Source: Poriferisodalis sp963663635 (GTDB taxonomy: Bacteria > Actinomycetota > Acidimicrobiia > Acidimicrobiales > Poriferisodalaceae). From it: a stretch of 64,000 bases of DNA. The DNA is taken from the NCBI GenBank assembly GCA_963663635.2, contig CAXXMY010000009.1, positions 1 through 64,000 on the forward strand. The letters run 5' to 3'. How positions within the stretch are numbered: position 1 is the stretch's first letter; each line of letters starts with the position of its first letter. Positions 51,542-61,970 of this stretch are shown one piece after another. Under the pieces are notes generated by a model. That model did not search any database. It was not told where the DNA came from and worked only from the letters and a program-made list of their open reading frames with translations. Both the position numbers and the translations under genes were made by a program.

Positions 51542-54451
51542 GCGTGTGATCGTCCTCGCCTCGGCGTGTCGACGGTTGCCCACTGCGACATCGGCGCCCC
51601 GATCAAGTGCGTTGATCAGCGAGTTGAGCTGGCCTGGCGGATAGGCCAGATCGACATCGGTGAACAGACGAATCCGGCCACGGGCGGCAAGCATCCCGGT
51701 TCGCACGGCCGCGCCCTTGCCGCGGTTTGCTGGATGCTCGACGACCACGTCCGCGCCCGCGCGTCGAGCCGCTCCCGCGGTGTCGTCGTCGGAACCATCG
51801 TCGACGACGACAATCTCGACACCGCCGCCGGCGATCGCCTCGCTGCCCGCTAGCGCCGCGCTCATCTCGGCCACGGCCGTTCCGACGAGGTGCTCTGCCT
51901 GGTACGCCGGCAACACAACGGATACCTCGGGTCGTTGTGCGGCGTCGGTGTCGCCGTCTGGTGGTGCCGCGCTCGGGCCATCGTCGCCCATCGCGGACGG
52001 TTCGCGCGCGTCGAAGCGGACCGGCGGCCGTACCCCGACAAGCGCCAGCGAGACCAGACCGAGCAACGTGAGCAGCCACGCCCCGTACTCGACCGACGTG
52101 GCGCCATAGGACAGCTCGATGCGCCCGCCGGTCGGGATCACGACCATCCAATTCGGCGTGACGCGATACGGGCCGTCGGCGCCGCGCACCGACCAGTTCG
52201 GGAAATAGGACACCTTCACGAGCACTGGGACACCGGTGCGGTCCACGGTGAACGAGAGCGACTCGCGCTCAAGTGCAATGTCGCTGACCTGCACAGGCGG
52301 CAGTTCGCGGCGCAACGCGGCACTGAAGCGCGCCAGCGAGTCCGGGGCACGTGCATCTTCGTCCGCCGGCGCCAACACCTCGACGCGCTGCCAATGCGCG
52401 GAGCCGCGAGCCGCAATCGGCACGTCCCAGGCGCTTGGATCGTTCCACCAGATGACGGCCGGATCAGTCCATGACCGCCCCGCCTGGGGCGAGTCCTGCG
52501 CCACTGCGGGTTCGAAGCGAAGCGGCGACACCAGTTCGCTTCCGGAAACCTCGTAGATCGACCACGGCCCCGAGGTGGCGATGAGGTGCAAGTCTGCTGA
52601 GGCGTCTGCTGCTGCGGTCGCCGACGCAGTGAACGATGCGTAGTACTGCACCCCAGACATCTGCAGGTGTGCCACCCCGAGCCCGAAGTCCAGAGCGCTG
52701 TAAGGAAGGCCCCGCATGGGACGCGACGGCGCCGCAGAGAGCTCGGATTGCATGAGGAAATGGAACGGCACCGTCGGCGATGACTCGAAGAACAGCCCTT
52801 CCATCGACGAGATGCATCCATCGGTCCAATGCGGGAGCAGCATCGGAGCCATGGGAGTGCCGTACGCGCCGACGACGTCGCGGTCGTACTCCCACAGCAG
52901 GCGCCCGCAGCCATTGCGGTCGCCGATGTCGTCCATGGTCTCGACGAAATCGTGGTACTCGGCATAGGACGGACGTCCCTCGTAGCCGCGGAAGTTCCAT
53001 CTCGCCCAGCCGCTCACGAAGTTCCGATCCTCCGCGGAAACGGTGAACGGCCCCCAGCGGTACGCGCCGTCCGAGGAGTAGCCACCTCCCGGCGAGTTAC
53101 CCAGAAACAGCGCAATCAGGCACAGCGCAGCCACGAGCGCCCCGAGGGGAAACAGGTTCAGCAACCAGCGCGCCGCGAGACCCGGACCGGCTGCCGAGCC
53201 GGCGCGGACCAACGCGTCGACAATCAGCCAGAGGCCGATCGCTGCCAGCACGTAGATCGCCAAGTACCAAAAGGGCAGGATGCGGGCATTCCAGAGGCGG
53301 TGCTGCGGCCAGTGAATGAAGGCAAAGGCCATGGTGGCGGCAATCGCGGCCCAGGTCATTGCAGGCCGATACCAGCGCGCCAACCCGACGACAGCGCCAA
53401 CGGCGGCCAGCACGAGCAGCCACGTAATGCTCAGGTGAGTGCCATCGCCGCTGATCCGGTCGGTGAAGAACAGGTGCTCACGCACCGATGTGATGCGCTC
53501 CCAGCCCATGTCGTTGAGGAACGCTCTGCGTGCGACAAACGGCACTGTCCAGAACGCAGACAGAAGACCTCCGACGATGCCGATGACGAGCGCATGCCAC
53601 GCGCGCCGCCACTCGAGCACGACGAGCCCCCCGATCACTGCGACCGGTGCGGTGAGGCGCAGCACCGGCGACTCGGTGAGATTCCACAGGGCGACCCAGA
53701 GCACGCCTGCCGCGACGATGGCGCCGAATGCCCGACCGCGACCGATTCGATCCGGCAACACGTGCAGGCCGCGCACTGCGACCGTCAGGACAGTCGCTGT
53801 GACCGCGAACACGAGGGGAATGGGGTGGCACAGCGCCACCACCGCAAGCGCCGCGCTGGCTCGTGCGCGTCCGGTGCCTCGCTCGAGCGAGCGCCACAGG
53901 ACCCCCAGGTACACCAGCGCAGCTGACAGCGCGATCGAGAACGCGAACTCCCCCGCCAGCATCGACGCGGCGTTGCCGCCGTAGATCGTGAAGTTCACGT
54001 CGAACACAAACAGAAGCGCAGCGACGGCCGCCAGACCCCGCAGCGGCCTCGCCCAACCCGCCAGCCGCCCCATCAGCCACGCCGCAACCGGCATCGACAC
54101 GACGCCGCTGATCGCCACGAGTTTGAACGCCACACCGAAAGGCAGCACGACGTCGGCCGCCACGATCAGCAGATACGGCAGCACCATGTAGAAGTGCATC
54201 GCGGGCATACCGGCGTACCACTCCGGCGTCCAGCCCCGCAGGGAACCTGCGGGCAACAATTCGTCACGGAGGAAAGCAGGCCCCCACACATGGGCGCCCA
54301 TGTCGCCGCCGGTGGGCGTCGACGCTGACACGACGCCGCCGGGATCCAGCCACAGCACCACAGCCGCGCAGCTCGCCACGACGACCGCCGCCTCGATCCA
54401 CGCCGACGCAACGGCCCCTTTGTCGGCGGGGCGCAGGGTCACTGCGGCCAC
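51164..54451 (-). CDS. Fusion of a PTPS-related polytopic membrane protein and a GT2 glycosyltransferase
   Basis: The 1095-residue protein has an N-terminal half of ten or more helices with the pattern of the PTPS-related membrane family: DMGAHVWGPAFLRDELLPAG, GWTPEWYAGMPAMHFYMVLP. An extracytoplasmic beta-rich region (about 500-800) follows, then a cytoplasmic family 2 domain: SVVLPAYQAEHLVGTAVAEM, VVDDGSDDDTAGAARRAG, FTDVDLAYPPGQLN and DTQCGFKGFTGSAAETIF, close to dolichyl/undecaprenyl-phosphate glucosyltransferases. It probably both makes and uses a polyprenyl-phosphate sugar for envelope glycans. Its 3' end is overlapped antisense by the extended radical SAM frame. Confidence 0.85.
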   Translation of the reverse strand: MAAVTLRPADKGAVASAWIEAAVVVASCAAVVLWLDPGGVVSASTPTGGDMGAHVWGPAFLRDELLPAGSLRGWTPEWYAGMPAMHFYMVLPYLLIVAADVVLPFGVAFKLVAISGVVSMPVAAWLMGRLAGWARPLRGLAAVAALLFVFDVNFTIYGGNAASMLAGEFAFSIALSAALVYLGVLWRSLERGTGRARASAALAVVALCHPIPLVFAVTATVLTVAVRGLHVLPDRIGRGRAFGAIVAAGVLWVALWNLTESPVLRLTAPVAVIGGLVVLEWRRAWHALVIGIVGGLLSAFWTVPFVARRAFLNDMGWERITSVREHLFFTDRISGDGTHLSITWLLVLAAVGAVVGLARWYRPAMTWAAIAATMAFAFIHWPQHRLWNARILPFWYLAIYVLAAIGLWLIVDALVRAGSAAGPGLAARWLLNLFPLGALVAALCLIALFLGNSPGGGYSSDGAYRWGPFTVSAEDRNFVSGWARWNFRGYEGRPSYAEYHDFVETMDDIGDRNGCGRLLWEYDRDVVGAYGTPMAPMLLPHWTDGCISSMEGLFFESSPTVPFHFLMQSELSAAPSRPMRGLPYSALDFGLGVAHLQMSGVQYYASFTASATAAADASADLHLIATSGPWSIYEVSGSELVSPLRFEPAVAQDSPQAGRSWTDPAVIWWNDPSAWDVPIAARGSAHWQRVEVLAPADEDARAPDSLARFSAALRRELPPVQVSDIALERESLSFTVDRTGVPVLVKVSYFPNWSVRGADGPYRVTPNWMVVIPTGGRIELSYGATSVEYGAWLLTLLGLVSLALVGVRPPVRFDAREPSAMGDDGPSAAPPDGDTDAAQRPEVSVVLPAYQAEHLVGTAVAEMSAALAGSEAIAGGGVEIVVVDDGSDDDTAGAARRAGADVVVEHPANRGKGAAVRTGMLAARGRIRLFTDVDLAYPPGQLNSLINALDRGADVAVGNRRHAEARTITRSSRLRAATSRMFNIFTRLVLLRRYRDTQCGFKGFTGSAAETIFCRSVIDGFAFDVEVLYLAEHLGLDTVEVPVTVDHSADTTVRITAQSASVLADIWRIRHRAAAGAYDRPATPALAAESPAVTA

Positions 54452-54555
54452 TTGGGCAGGCTAGCCACCGGTCTGCCCCCCAGAGCGTCCGCGGCGGTGC
54501 CCGCTTGGGCTCGCTGCGGCCACTGATCGCTTGGGACGGGCCTTAGCATGAACCC

Positions 54556-56535
<1,980 letters not shown>

Positions 56536-56605
56536 ACTGCGCCTGAGTCGGTGCCGATGATCGAGCGGGGAGATTCCCGCGCAGTGGACTCCGGCGACTA
56601 GCCGA

Positions 56606-57034
56606 TCAACGGCCCTGCGAAGGCCCCTCGAGCGCTTCGGCCAGCGCCAGTGCCAGTTCGGTCAAATCGACGCGTCCGATCCAGCCATCGAGAACATTGC
56701 CGTCTGCAGAGACGACGACAGTGGTGGGGACCGTGTCGATGGCGAGCTCACGGTGGACATCGCGCCGGGCGCCGAAGGGCACCTCCGCAACCGGCAGGCC
56801 GGCGCCCGCGGGGCCGCGCACGACGCCGAGCGCAGTTGCGCAGGTGCGGCATGTCTCTTCGGAGAAGACCACGATGGCGGGACCTCCGTCGAGACCGACG
56901 GCGGCGAGATCGACCGCAGCGGGCAGCTCCGACCTCAGGATCATGGGGACGCTCGCTGTGCGGCGGCGCTCGAGGGCTACGGCCACGACGACGGCAATGC
57001 CCACCAGCACTGCGGCGATCACGAGGCGCTCCAT
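56606..57034 (-). CDS. Membrane-anchored thioredoxin-fold protein
   Basis: The start at 57034 gives a 142-residue protein with an N-terminal helix (ERLVIAAVLVGIAVVVAVAL) and a thioredoxin-like domain: AIVVFSEETCRTCATALGVV with a CxxC motif, then TVPTTVVVSADGNVLDGWIG with the cis-Pro. The periplasmic face is expected to be its site of action in thiol chemistry. It directly follows the DUF5719 gene with a seven-base gap. Confidence 0.82.
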   Translation of the reverse strand: MERLVIAAVLVGIAVVVAVALERRRTASVPMILRSELPAAVDLAAVGLDGGPAIVVFSEETCRTCATALGVVRGPAGAGLPVAEVPFGARRDVHRELAIDTVPTTVVVSADGNVLDGWIGRVDLTELALALAEALEGPSQGR

Positions 57035-57041
57035 CGGTTCG

Positions 57042-58700
57042 CTACCAACCCACCGGATGCGCGATGCCGAGGCCCGCACCACCGGCGATGGCCTGCCACA
57101 CGCTCGCAGCGAACGGCGTGTCCGACAACAGCAGCCGCGTCGTGCCACTGGCGAGCCGATGCGTGGCCACGCCTGAGGGCGGCACATCGATGACCGCGAC
57201 GGTCTGGCCGTCCAATGTGCCGACCACCACCCGGCGCGGCGCCTCCGATGGATCCATCTGAATCATGAGCACCGTCTCAGAGCCTGCCTCGGCAGGGATC
57301 ACCACCAGCCATCGCAGGCGCGCCTGGCCAATGCCGGGCATGTGGGCGAGACCCGATCGAGCGGCGAGCACCGGCTCGATCAAGGCCGCTGGTGCGTCGG
57401 CGGAACCCTCGTCGGGCACAACGTCGCTTGCGGAGCCATCAGCCTCGGGCTCGAGCGCAGCAGCGTCGAGGTCGGGGCCCGATTCGTCGGTTTGCGCCAC
57501 GATCGTCGTGCCGCGCGATTCCTGCTCGACATCGTCGTCGGGCTGCTCGGCTGCTGCCGTTGGGAGGTCGGTGAGCGGATTCGCAGCACTTCCGACGAGG
57601 GCCTCGGCCCACACAACGATCGGTATCCCGTTCAAGGACTCAACAGCGAGTCCGAAGGGCATCCCTGGATCTGCCAGCAACGTCCTGAGGCCAGGTGCTC
57701 GTCCGCTGGGGGCTTCGATGATCAACTCGATGACATCGCGCGAAGCGACTGCGAATGTCAACCGATCACCGTCCGCGAGGTCGGTGATCACCTCGGCGGA
57801 GACTTCGGCAACTTCGTCGGAGGGATTGAGCACTCGCAGCCACAACCGCGTGCGGTCATCGACGCCGGGCACTGGCAAGTGCCAGCGTTCGTGCGGCGTC
57901 GCGGTTGCCAGTTCGGCGGAGAAGCCTCGACGCCCGACGGTGCCGTCATAGGCCACGAACGAGTCGACTGCCACGCGGCCGGTTCGGGCTTCCACGATCG
58001 ACGCCACGACATCACGGCGACGAACGTGCTCGCCGACGTCGATCACGATCGTGCTCCAGGCGGGCACGACGAGACCCCGCAGCGCCGGCACCACGAACGG
58101 GCCGAATTCCGCTTCCGTGGCGAAACTGACATCGACGATCGAGTCGCGCGGCAGCGGATTCATGATCGCAAGGGAGTGAAGGGCGTCAACCTGGGTGTCA
58201 CCGCCCGGCGCGTACCAGCCTTGTGACAGCAGGCTTGAGCATCGAGCCTCGTCAATGCCCAGCGGAGAGACAAATCGCCGGGTCACCGCCAGACCGCCCG
58301 AGGAGGCTTCCACGAGCGCGCCGGCGAGTTCGTCGTCGATGTAGTCGGACGCGACCAGAGTCTGCGTGCTGCGGGGTGGTACCTCGGTCATGACGAAGCG
58401 CCGGCCCGTGGTGGCACCGCGCAGCTCGACCGAGACCGAGGCGGTGGCGCCTGTCGTGTTGGTGAGCAAGAGCTCGGCCGTGGCCTCCGCGCGGCCCACC
58501 GAGACCGCTCGCATGCTGACAACGGGACAGAACCAGCTGGACGTCAGCGCATCCGGCGGCGGCACCGTCACTTCGGTGCGCAATTCGGGAAGTTCGACCA
58601 CTTCAGTGGACGATGAGGGCTCGAGGCGCGTATCGACGATGAGCGCGCCGGCGACGAGCAACGGGATCACCAGGCGCGGCAGCCAGCGAAGAACGCTCAC
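57042..58700 (-). CDS. DUF5719-family envelope protein
   Basis: The 552-residue protein has one N-terminal helix (WLPRLVIPLLVAGALIVDT) and a long extracytoplasmic chain of beta-rich repeats: SSWFCPVVSMRAVSVGRAEA, AELLLTNTTGATASVSVELR, SLAIMNPLPRDSIVDVSFAT. This is the DUF5719 pattern known in Actinobacteria next to a GT2 membrane protein. A Glu/Asp-rich loop (residues about 385-440) is inserted. Function is unknown, probably envelope glycan assembly. Its start overlaps the GT2 stop by four bases. Confidence 0.82.
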   Translation of the reverse strand: MSVLRWLPRLVIPLLVAGALIVDTRLEPSSSTEVVELPELRTEVTVPPPDALTSSWFCPVVSMRAVSVGRAEATAELLLTNTTGATASVSVELRGATTGRRFVMTEVPPRSTQTLVASDYIDDELAGALVEASSGGLAVTRRFVSPLGIDEARCSSLLSQGWYAPGGDTQVDALHSLAIMNPLPRDSIVDVSFATEAEFGPFVVPALRGLVVPAWSTIVIDVGEHVRRRDVVASIVEARTGRVAVDSFVAYDGTVGRRGFSAELATATPHERWHLPVPGVDDRTRLWLRVLNPSDEVAEVSAEVITDLADGDRLTFAVASRDVIELIIEAPSGRAPGLRTLLADPGMPFGLAVESLNGIPIVVWAEALVGSAANPLTDLPTAAAEQPDDDVEQESRGTTIVAQTDESGPDLDAAALEPEADGSASDVVPDEGSADAPAALIEPVLAARSGLAHMPGIGQARLRWLVVIPAEAGSETVLMIQMDPSEAPRRVVVGTLDGQTVAVIDVPPSGVATHRLASGTTRLLLSDTPFAASVWQAIAGGAGLGIAHPVGW

Positions 58701-61700
58701 GATGCATCCGCTCCGCGATTGCGCGACGACGCTGTCATGCGCCGTGCCGCAGCTCCGATGCGGTCCGCGAACGGCGTCGGCTGCCCGATTGCCACCCAGA
58801 CGATGGCGAGCCAGATGAGCACCTGGGCCCAGATGCGGTTCGTGTCCGCATCTGAGCGCTCGTAGTGCAGCTCGGCCGTGCCGGCGATCGGTGAGTCGAA
58901 GCGCATGGCCCAGCCGAGTGCCGGCGACGGCTCGATCCGGTATCCGTCGATCTCGAGGATCCAGCCCGGTTCGAACGACTCAGTGACCAGGACCGGCCCG
59001 GGTCCCACAGGGCCTCGCTGGAGCGTGACCGATCGGTAGTCCGTGAGCACGCCAATCCCGTCGCTGCGGTCGTTCACGACCAGGTCGACCGGGTTCTCGG
59101 CGAATCCCGGCGGCAGCGGCTCATCGAATTGCGCTCGGGTGGACCACCACGCCTCGTTGCGGAACACGAGCACTGATGGATCCGCTGCGAGCGGCCGCAG
59201 GTCGATCTGCGATGCGAGCGCCTCGTGCAGCGCCGGCGGCAACGGGTGCTCCCAGCCCGTCGCGTACGAGGGCCCCGAACGCTCCACCACCACGACGTAC
59301 CGGATGCCGAATGACGCCAGCAAACGACCGAGCCGCAACGTCTCGCCGCCCAACCCCACACGGATCGCCGAGAGCAGGCGTTCGTTGCCAGGACTCGTGG
59401 GAACCACCCACCGATGGCGAACATCGGGATAGCCGCGTATCGACGTTGCCGCCGCGAGGCCGTCGACGCCCAGATGGACGCCACGTGCTGGCAGCACCTC
59501 GGGCGCGCCCAGCCACAGCACTCGGTAGTCAGGACCGACATCTCGATCATCGACGAGCGAGAGCGGCACCTGGTGGTCGAACCTAGGCGCCGACCAATCG
59601 CCATCGACCGATGCCCATGCCGTGGGTACCACCATCGCCCCCACGGCGATGCCCGTCACGAGCACCATCGCGCTGCGCCAGCGCGGCGAGGCGTCATTGC
59701 TCGGGGCCGACAATGCGGCTGGTCCGGCCGCCGCCGCCCAGCACAGTCCCGCTGCGGCCATCGCCAGGGAAACTTCCGCCAGCGAATGGCCCACCGGCCC
59801 GAACCCGGCGAGATCGTCGGCCCACCCGGCGACAATGGCCCACGCGGCCGCGAAGCCCGCGAGCGCAACCGCCCAACCGCGCACTGACCACCACAGACGC
59901 GCCGAGCGGGCCAGCAACAGTGGCACGGCCGCGGCTGCGATGATCCCCCAGCCCAGCGGCACAGAGCCGAGCGGCCCGGTCTGGAACGACAGCAGCTCGC
60001 TGAGCGCCGTCGGTGTCGCCACGGTCGGGCTGCCGAGCGAGGCGTCGATGTAGTCGCGAATCGAGTCGAATTCCATCAGCCACCCGACGTGGGCGATCAC
60101 GGCGACGGCAGCGGCGATGACGACAAGCAGCAGGCCGAGCAGCGGAATCCTGGCCTGCGGGCCGCCTGCAGCGGAGCGCAGCAACTCGGCGGCCGTCAGC
60201 ACGACGGCGGCGCCGAGTGCAAGCACGACGAGGTACGGCTCGAACGCCGCGGCGATCGCGAGGAGCAGTGCCAGCGAAGCAGTCCGAGCCTGCATGCCGC
60301 GCCGGCTGCCGTGGCCGGGTACACGGCGATCAGTCGGCACGGCGCCGATCAGTCGGCCCACCAGCAGCAGGATCAGCGGGGACGTGCCGTAGGCGAGCAG
60401 GACATCCCAGCGGCCCGCCGCCAACGCGTTGTACGGCAGTGGGCATGCGGCATACAGCACGAGCGCAACCAGACGCCCGTTGCGGTTCCCCGCAGGTGCG
60501 CACAGCCGCCACATGCCGCTGAGGCCAGCCAGCAGCATCCCCCACACCGCGACGGCGCGCAGCAGATCGACAGCTCCGACAAACACGAAGCCGCCGAGGC
60601 CCAGCAGACCCATCGCAGGGGCGCCGATGCCGGCGGCACCGACCCCTGCATCGCGCCACCCGTCGGCGTATGCCCCCAACATGGTTCCGACATCCGCGAA
60701 CGGGGCGAACTGCCCATAGGCGGGAATGCCGCCGGTCAGTAGATGCCGGGATCCGAACGCGATAACTCCCAGAACGAGGACCCAGACGACCCAGACCGTG
60801 CGGTGGGCGTTGCGCCGCCAGGTGCCGAGGATGCTTTCGTCGACGCGTGTGCGCGCAGCCAGACCACCCTCCGGGCTGAGCCGGTAGCGCAGCCAGTCCG
60901 CCAGTCGCACCGAGCCGCTCTTCTGCAGGCGACGCAGATCGGCATCTCGCACCCGGCGGTACCGCTTGGCCGCTCCTCGCAGCGCGATTGTGCTCGGCAG
61001 CTGCCGGGCGTTCCACAGCCAGGCCAGCAGCACGTCGGAAGCCTGTGCGAATCGGCCGCGTGCCGCCGAAATGGCAATCTCGCCAGCGGCCATGATCGCC
61101 GCGGCGAACAGCGCCGGCAACAAGTGCACCCACCCGTAGCACTTGAGCATCGTGCGGAGCCGGGCGCGGTGCTCATGCTGGCGAGCCGACGGCCCGCCCG
61201 ATGTACGCGGCGGCATCGTCCGCTGCATGCCCGTGGCCGCGGGCACGACGCGGACCCGACCGCCAGCGAGCCCGATGCGCCAGCACAGGTCGACGGCAGC
61301 ACCATCGCCTTCGAGCGCTGGGTCGTAGCCGCCGACGGTGGCGAACAGATCGGCACGCACCAGCACGGCGCCCGTCGGTGCCACGAACAGATCCCGAGGC
61401 TCATCGTGCTGGGATTGGTCCAGCTCGCCTTCGGCCGCTATCGGGGTTCGCACGGCCAGGCGATCCGCGGTGCCGCCGAGATCACGCAGCGTCATCTGGT
61501 CGTCGGCATCAATCAGCTTCGGCCCGGCAGCGCCGACGACGCCGCCCTGCGCATTCGACATGTCCGCCACAAGCGTGCTGATGGCATCAGAAGCCAAGGC
61601 CACGCCATCGGAGATCAACAGCAGGTAATCGGCACCCCGAACGAGGGTCGAGGCCCGGTTCACCGCAGCGCTGCGGCGCACGTGCCGCTGTGCGCTCAGA

Positions 61701-61951
61701 TCGCTGCGGGCTATGTCGGTGACTGCGGCGTCCGGAAGCACCTCTGCGATCCGGCGACGTTGAAGCCTGTCGGTGCCGGACATCACCAGCACAGCCAGCC
61801 GGGGATAGTCCTGGCCCGCCAGCGCCACCAGGACGGCTTCGGTGTCGGTCCACCGTCGCCCTGCGACGACAATCGCTGCCACGGCGGGGATCCTCGTCGG
61901 CGCGGTGACGCTGCTCGTTAGCGGTGCAGGCGGTGGATCGGTCGGATTCAT
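58697..61951 (-). CDS. Large membrane protein with N-terminal GT2 domain
   Basis: The start at 61951 gives 1084 residues. The first 250 are a GT2-type fold: VAAIVVAGRRWTDTEAVLVA, ADYLLLISDGVALASDAIST, and FVAPTGAVLVRADLFATVGG. The rest has more than ten helices and a large extracytoplasmic region (about 780-1030), as in membrane sugar transferases. The classical D-x-D is weak (ISDG), so catalysis is uncertain. It forms an operon with DUF5719 and the thioredoxin-fold gene. Confidence 0.78.
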   Translation of the reverse strand: MNPTDPPPAPLTSSVTAPTRIPAVAAIVVAGRRWTDTEAVLVALAGQDYPRLAVLVMSGTDRLQRRRIAEVLPDAAVTDIARSDLSAQRHVRRSAAVNRASTLVRGADYLLLISDGVALASDAISTLVADMSNAQGGVVGAAGPKLIDADDQMTLRDLGGTADRLAVRTPIAAEGELDQSQHDEPRDLFVAPTGAVLVRADLFATVGGYDPALEGDGAAVDLCWRIGLAGGRVRVVPAATGMQRTMPPRTSGGPSARQHEHRARLRTMLKCYGWVHLLPALFAAAIMAAGEIAISAARGRFAQASDVLLAWLWNARQLPSTIALRGAAKRYRRVRDADLRRLQKSGSVRLADWLRYRLSPEGGLAARTRVDESILGTWRRNAHRTVWVVWVLVLGVIAFGSRHLLTGGIPAYGQFAPFADVGTMLGAYADGWRDAGVGAAGIGAPAMGLLGLGGFVFVGAVDLLRAVAVWGMLLAGLSGMWRLCAPAGNRNGRLVALVLYAACPLPYNALAAGRWDVLLAYGTSPLILLLVGRLIGAVPTDRRVPGHGSRRGMQARTASLALLLAIAAAFEPYLVVLALGAAVVLTAAELLRSAAGGPQARIPLLGLLLVVIAAAVAVIAHVGWLMEFDSIRDYIDASLGSPTVATPTALSELLSFQTGPLGSVPLGWGIIAAAAVPLLLARSARLWWSVRGWAVALAGFAAAWAIVAGWADDLAGFGPVGHSLAEVSLAMAAAGLCWAAAAGPAALSAPSNDASPRWRSAMVLVTGIAVGAMVVPTAWASVDGDWSAPRFDHQVPLSLVDDRDVGPDYRVLWLGAPEVLPARGVHLGVDGLAAATSIRGYPDVRHRWVVPTSPGNERLLSAIRVGLGGETLRLGRLLASFGIRYVVVVERSGPSYATGWEHPLPPALHEALASQIDLRPLAADPSVLVFRNEAWWSTRAQFDEPLPPGFAENPVDLVVNDRSDGIGVLTDYRSVTLQRGPVGPGPVLVTESFEPGWILEIDGYRIEPSPALGWAMRFDSPIAGTAELHYERSDADTNRIWAQVLIWLAIVWVAIGQPTPFADRIGAAARRMTASSRNRGADAS

Positions 61952-61970
61952 CGTTGTACGCAGGGTGCGC

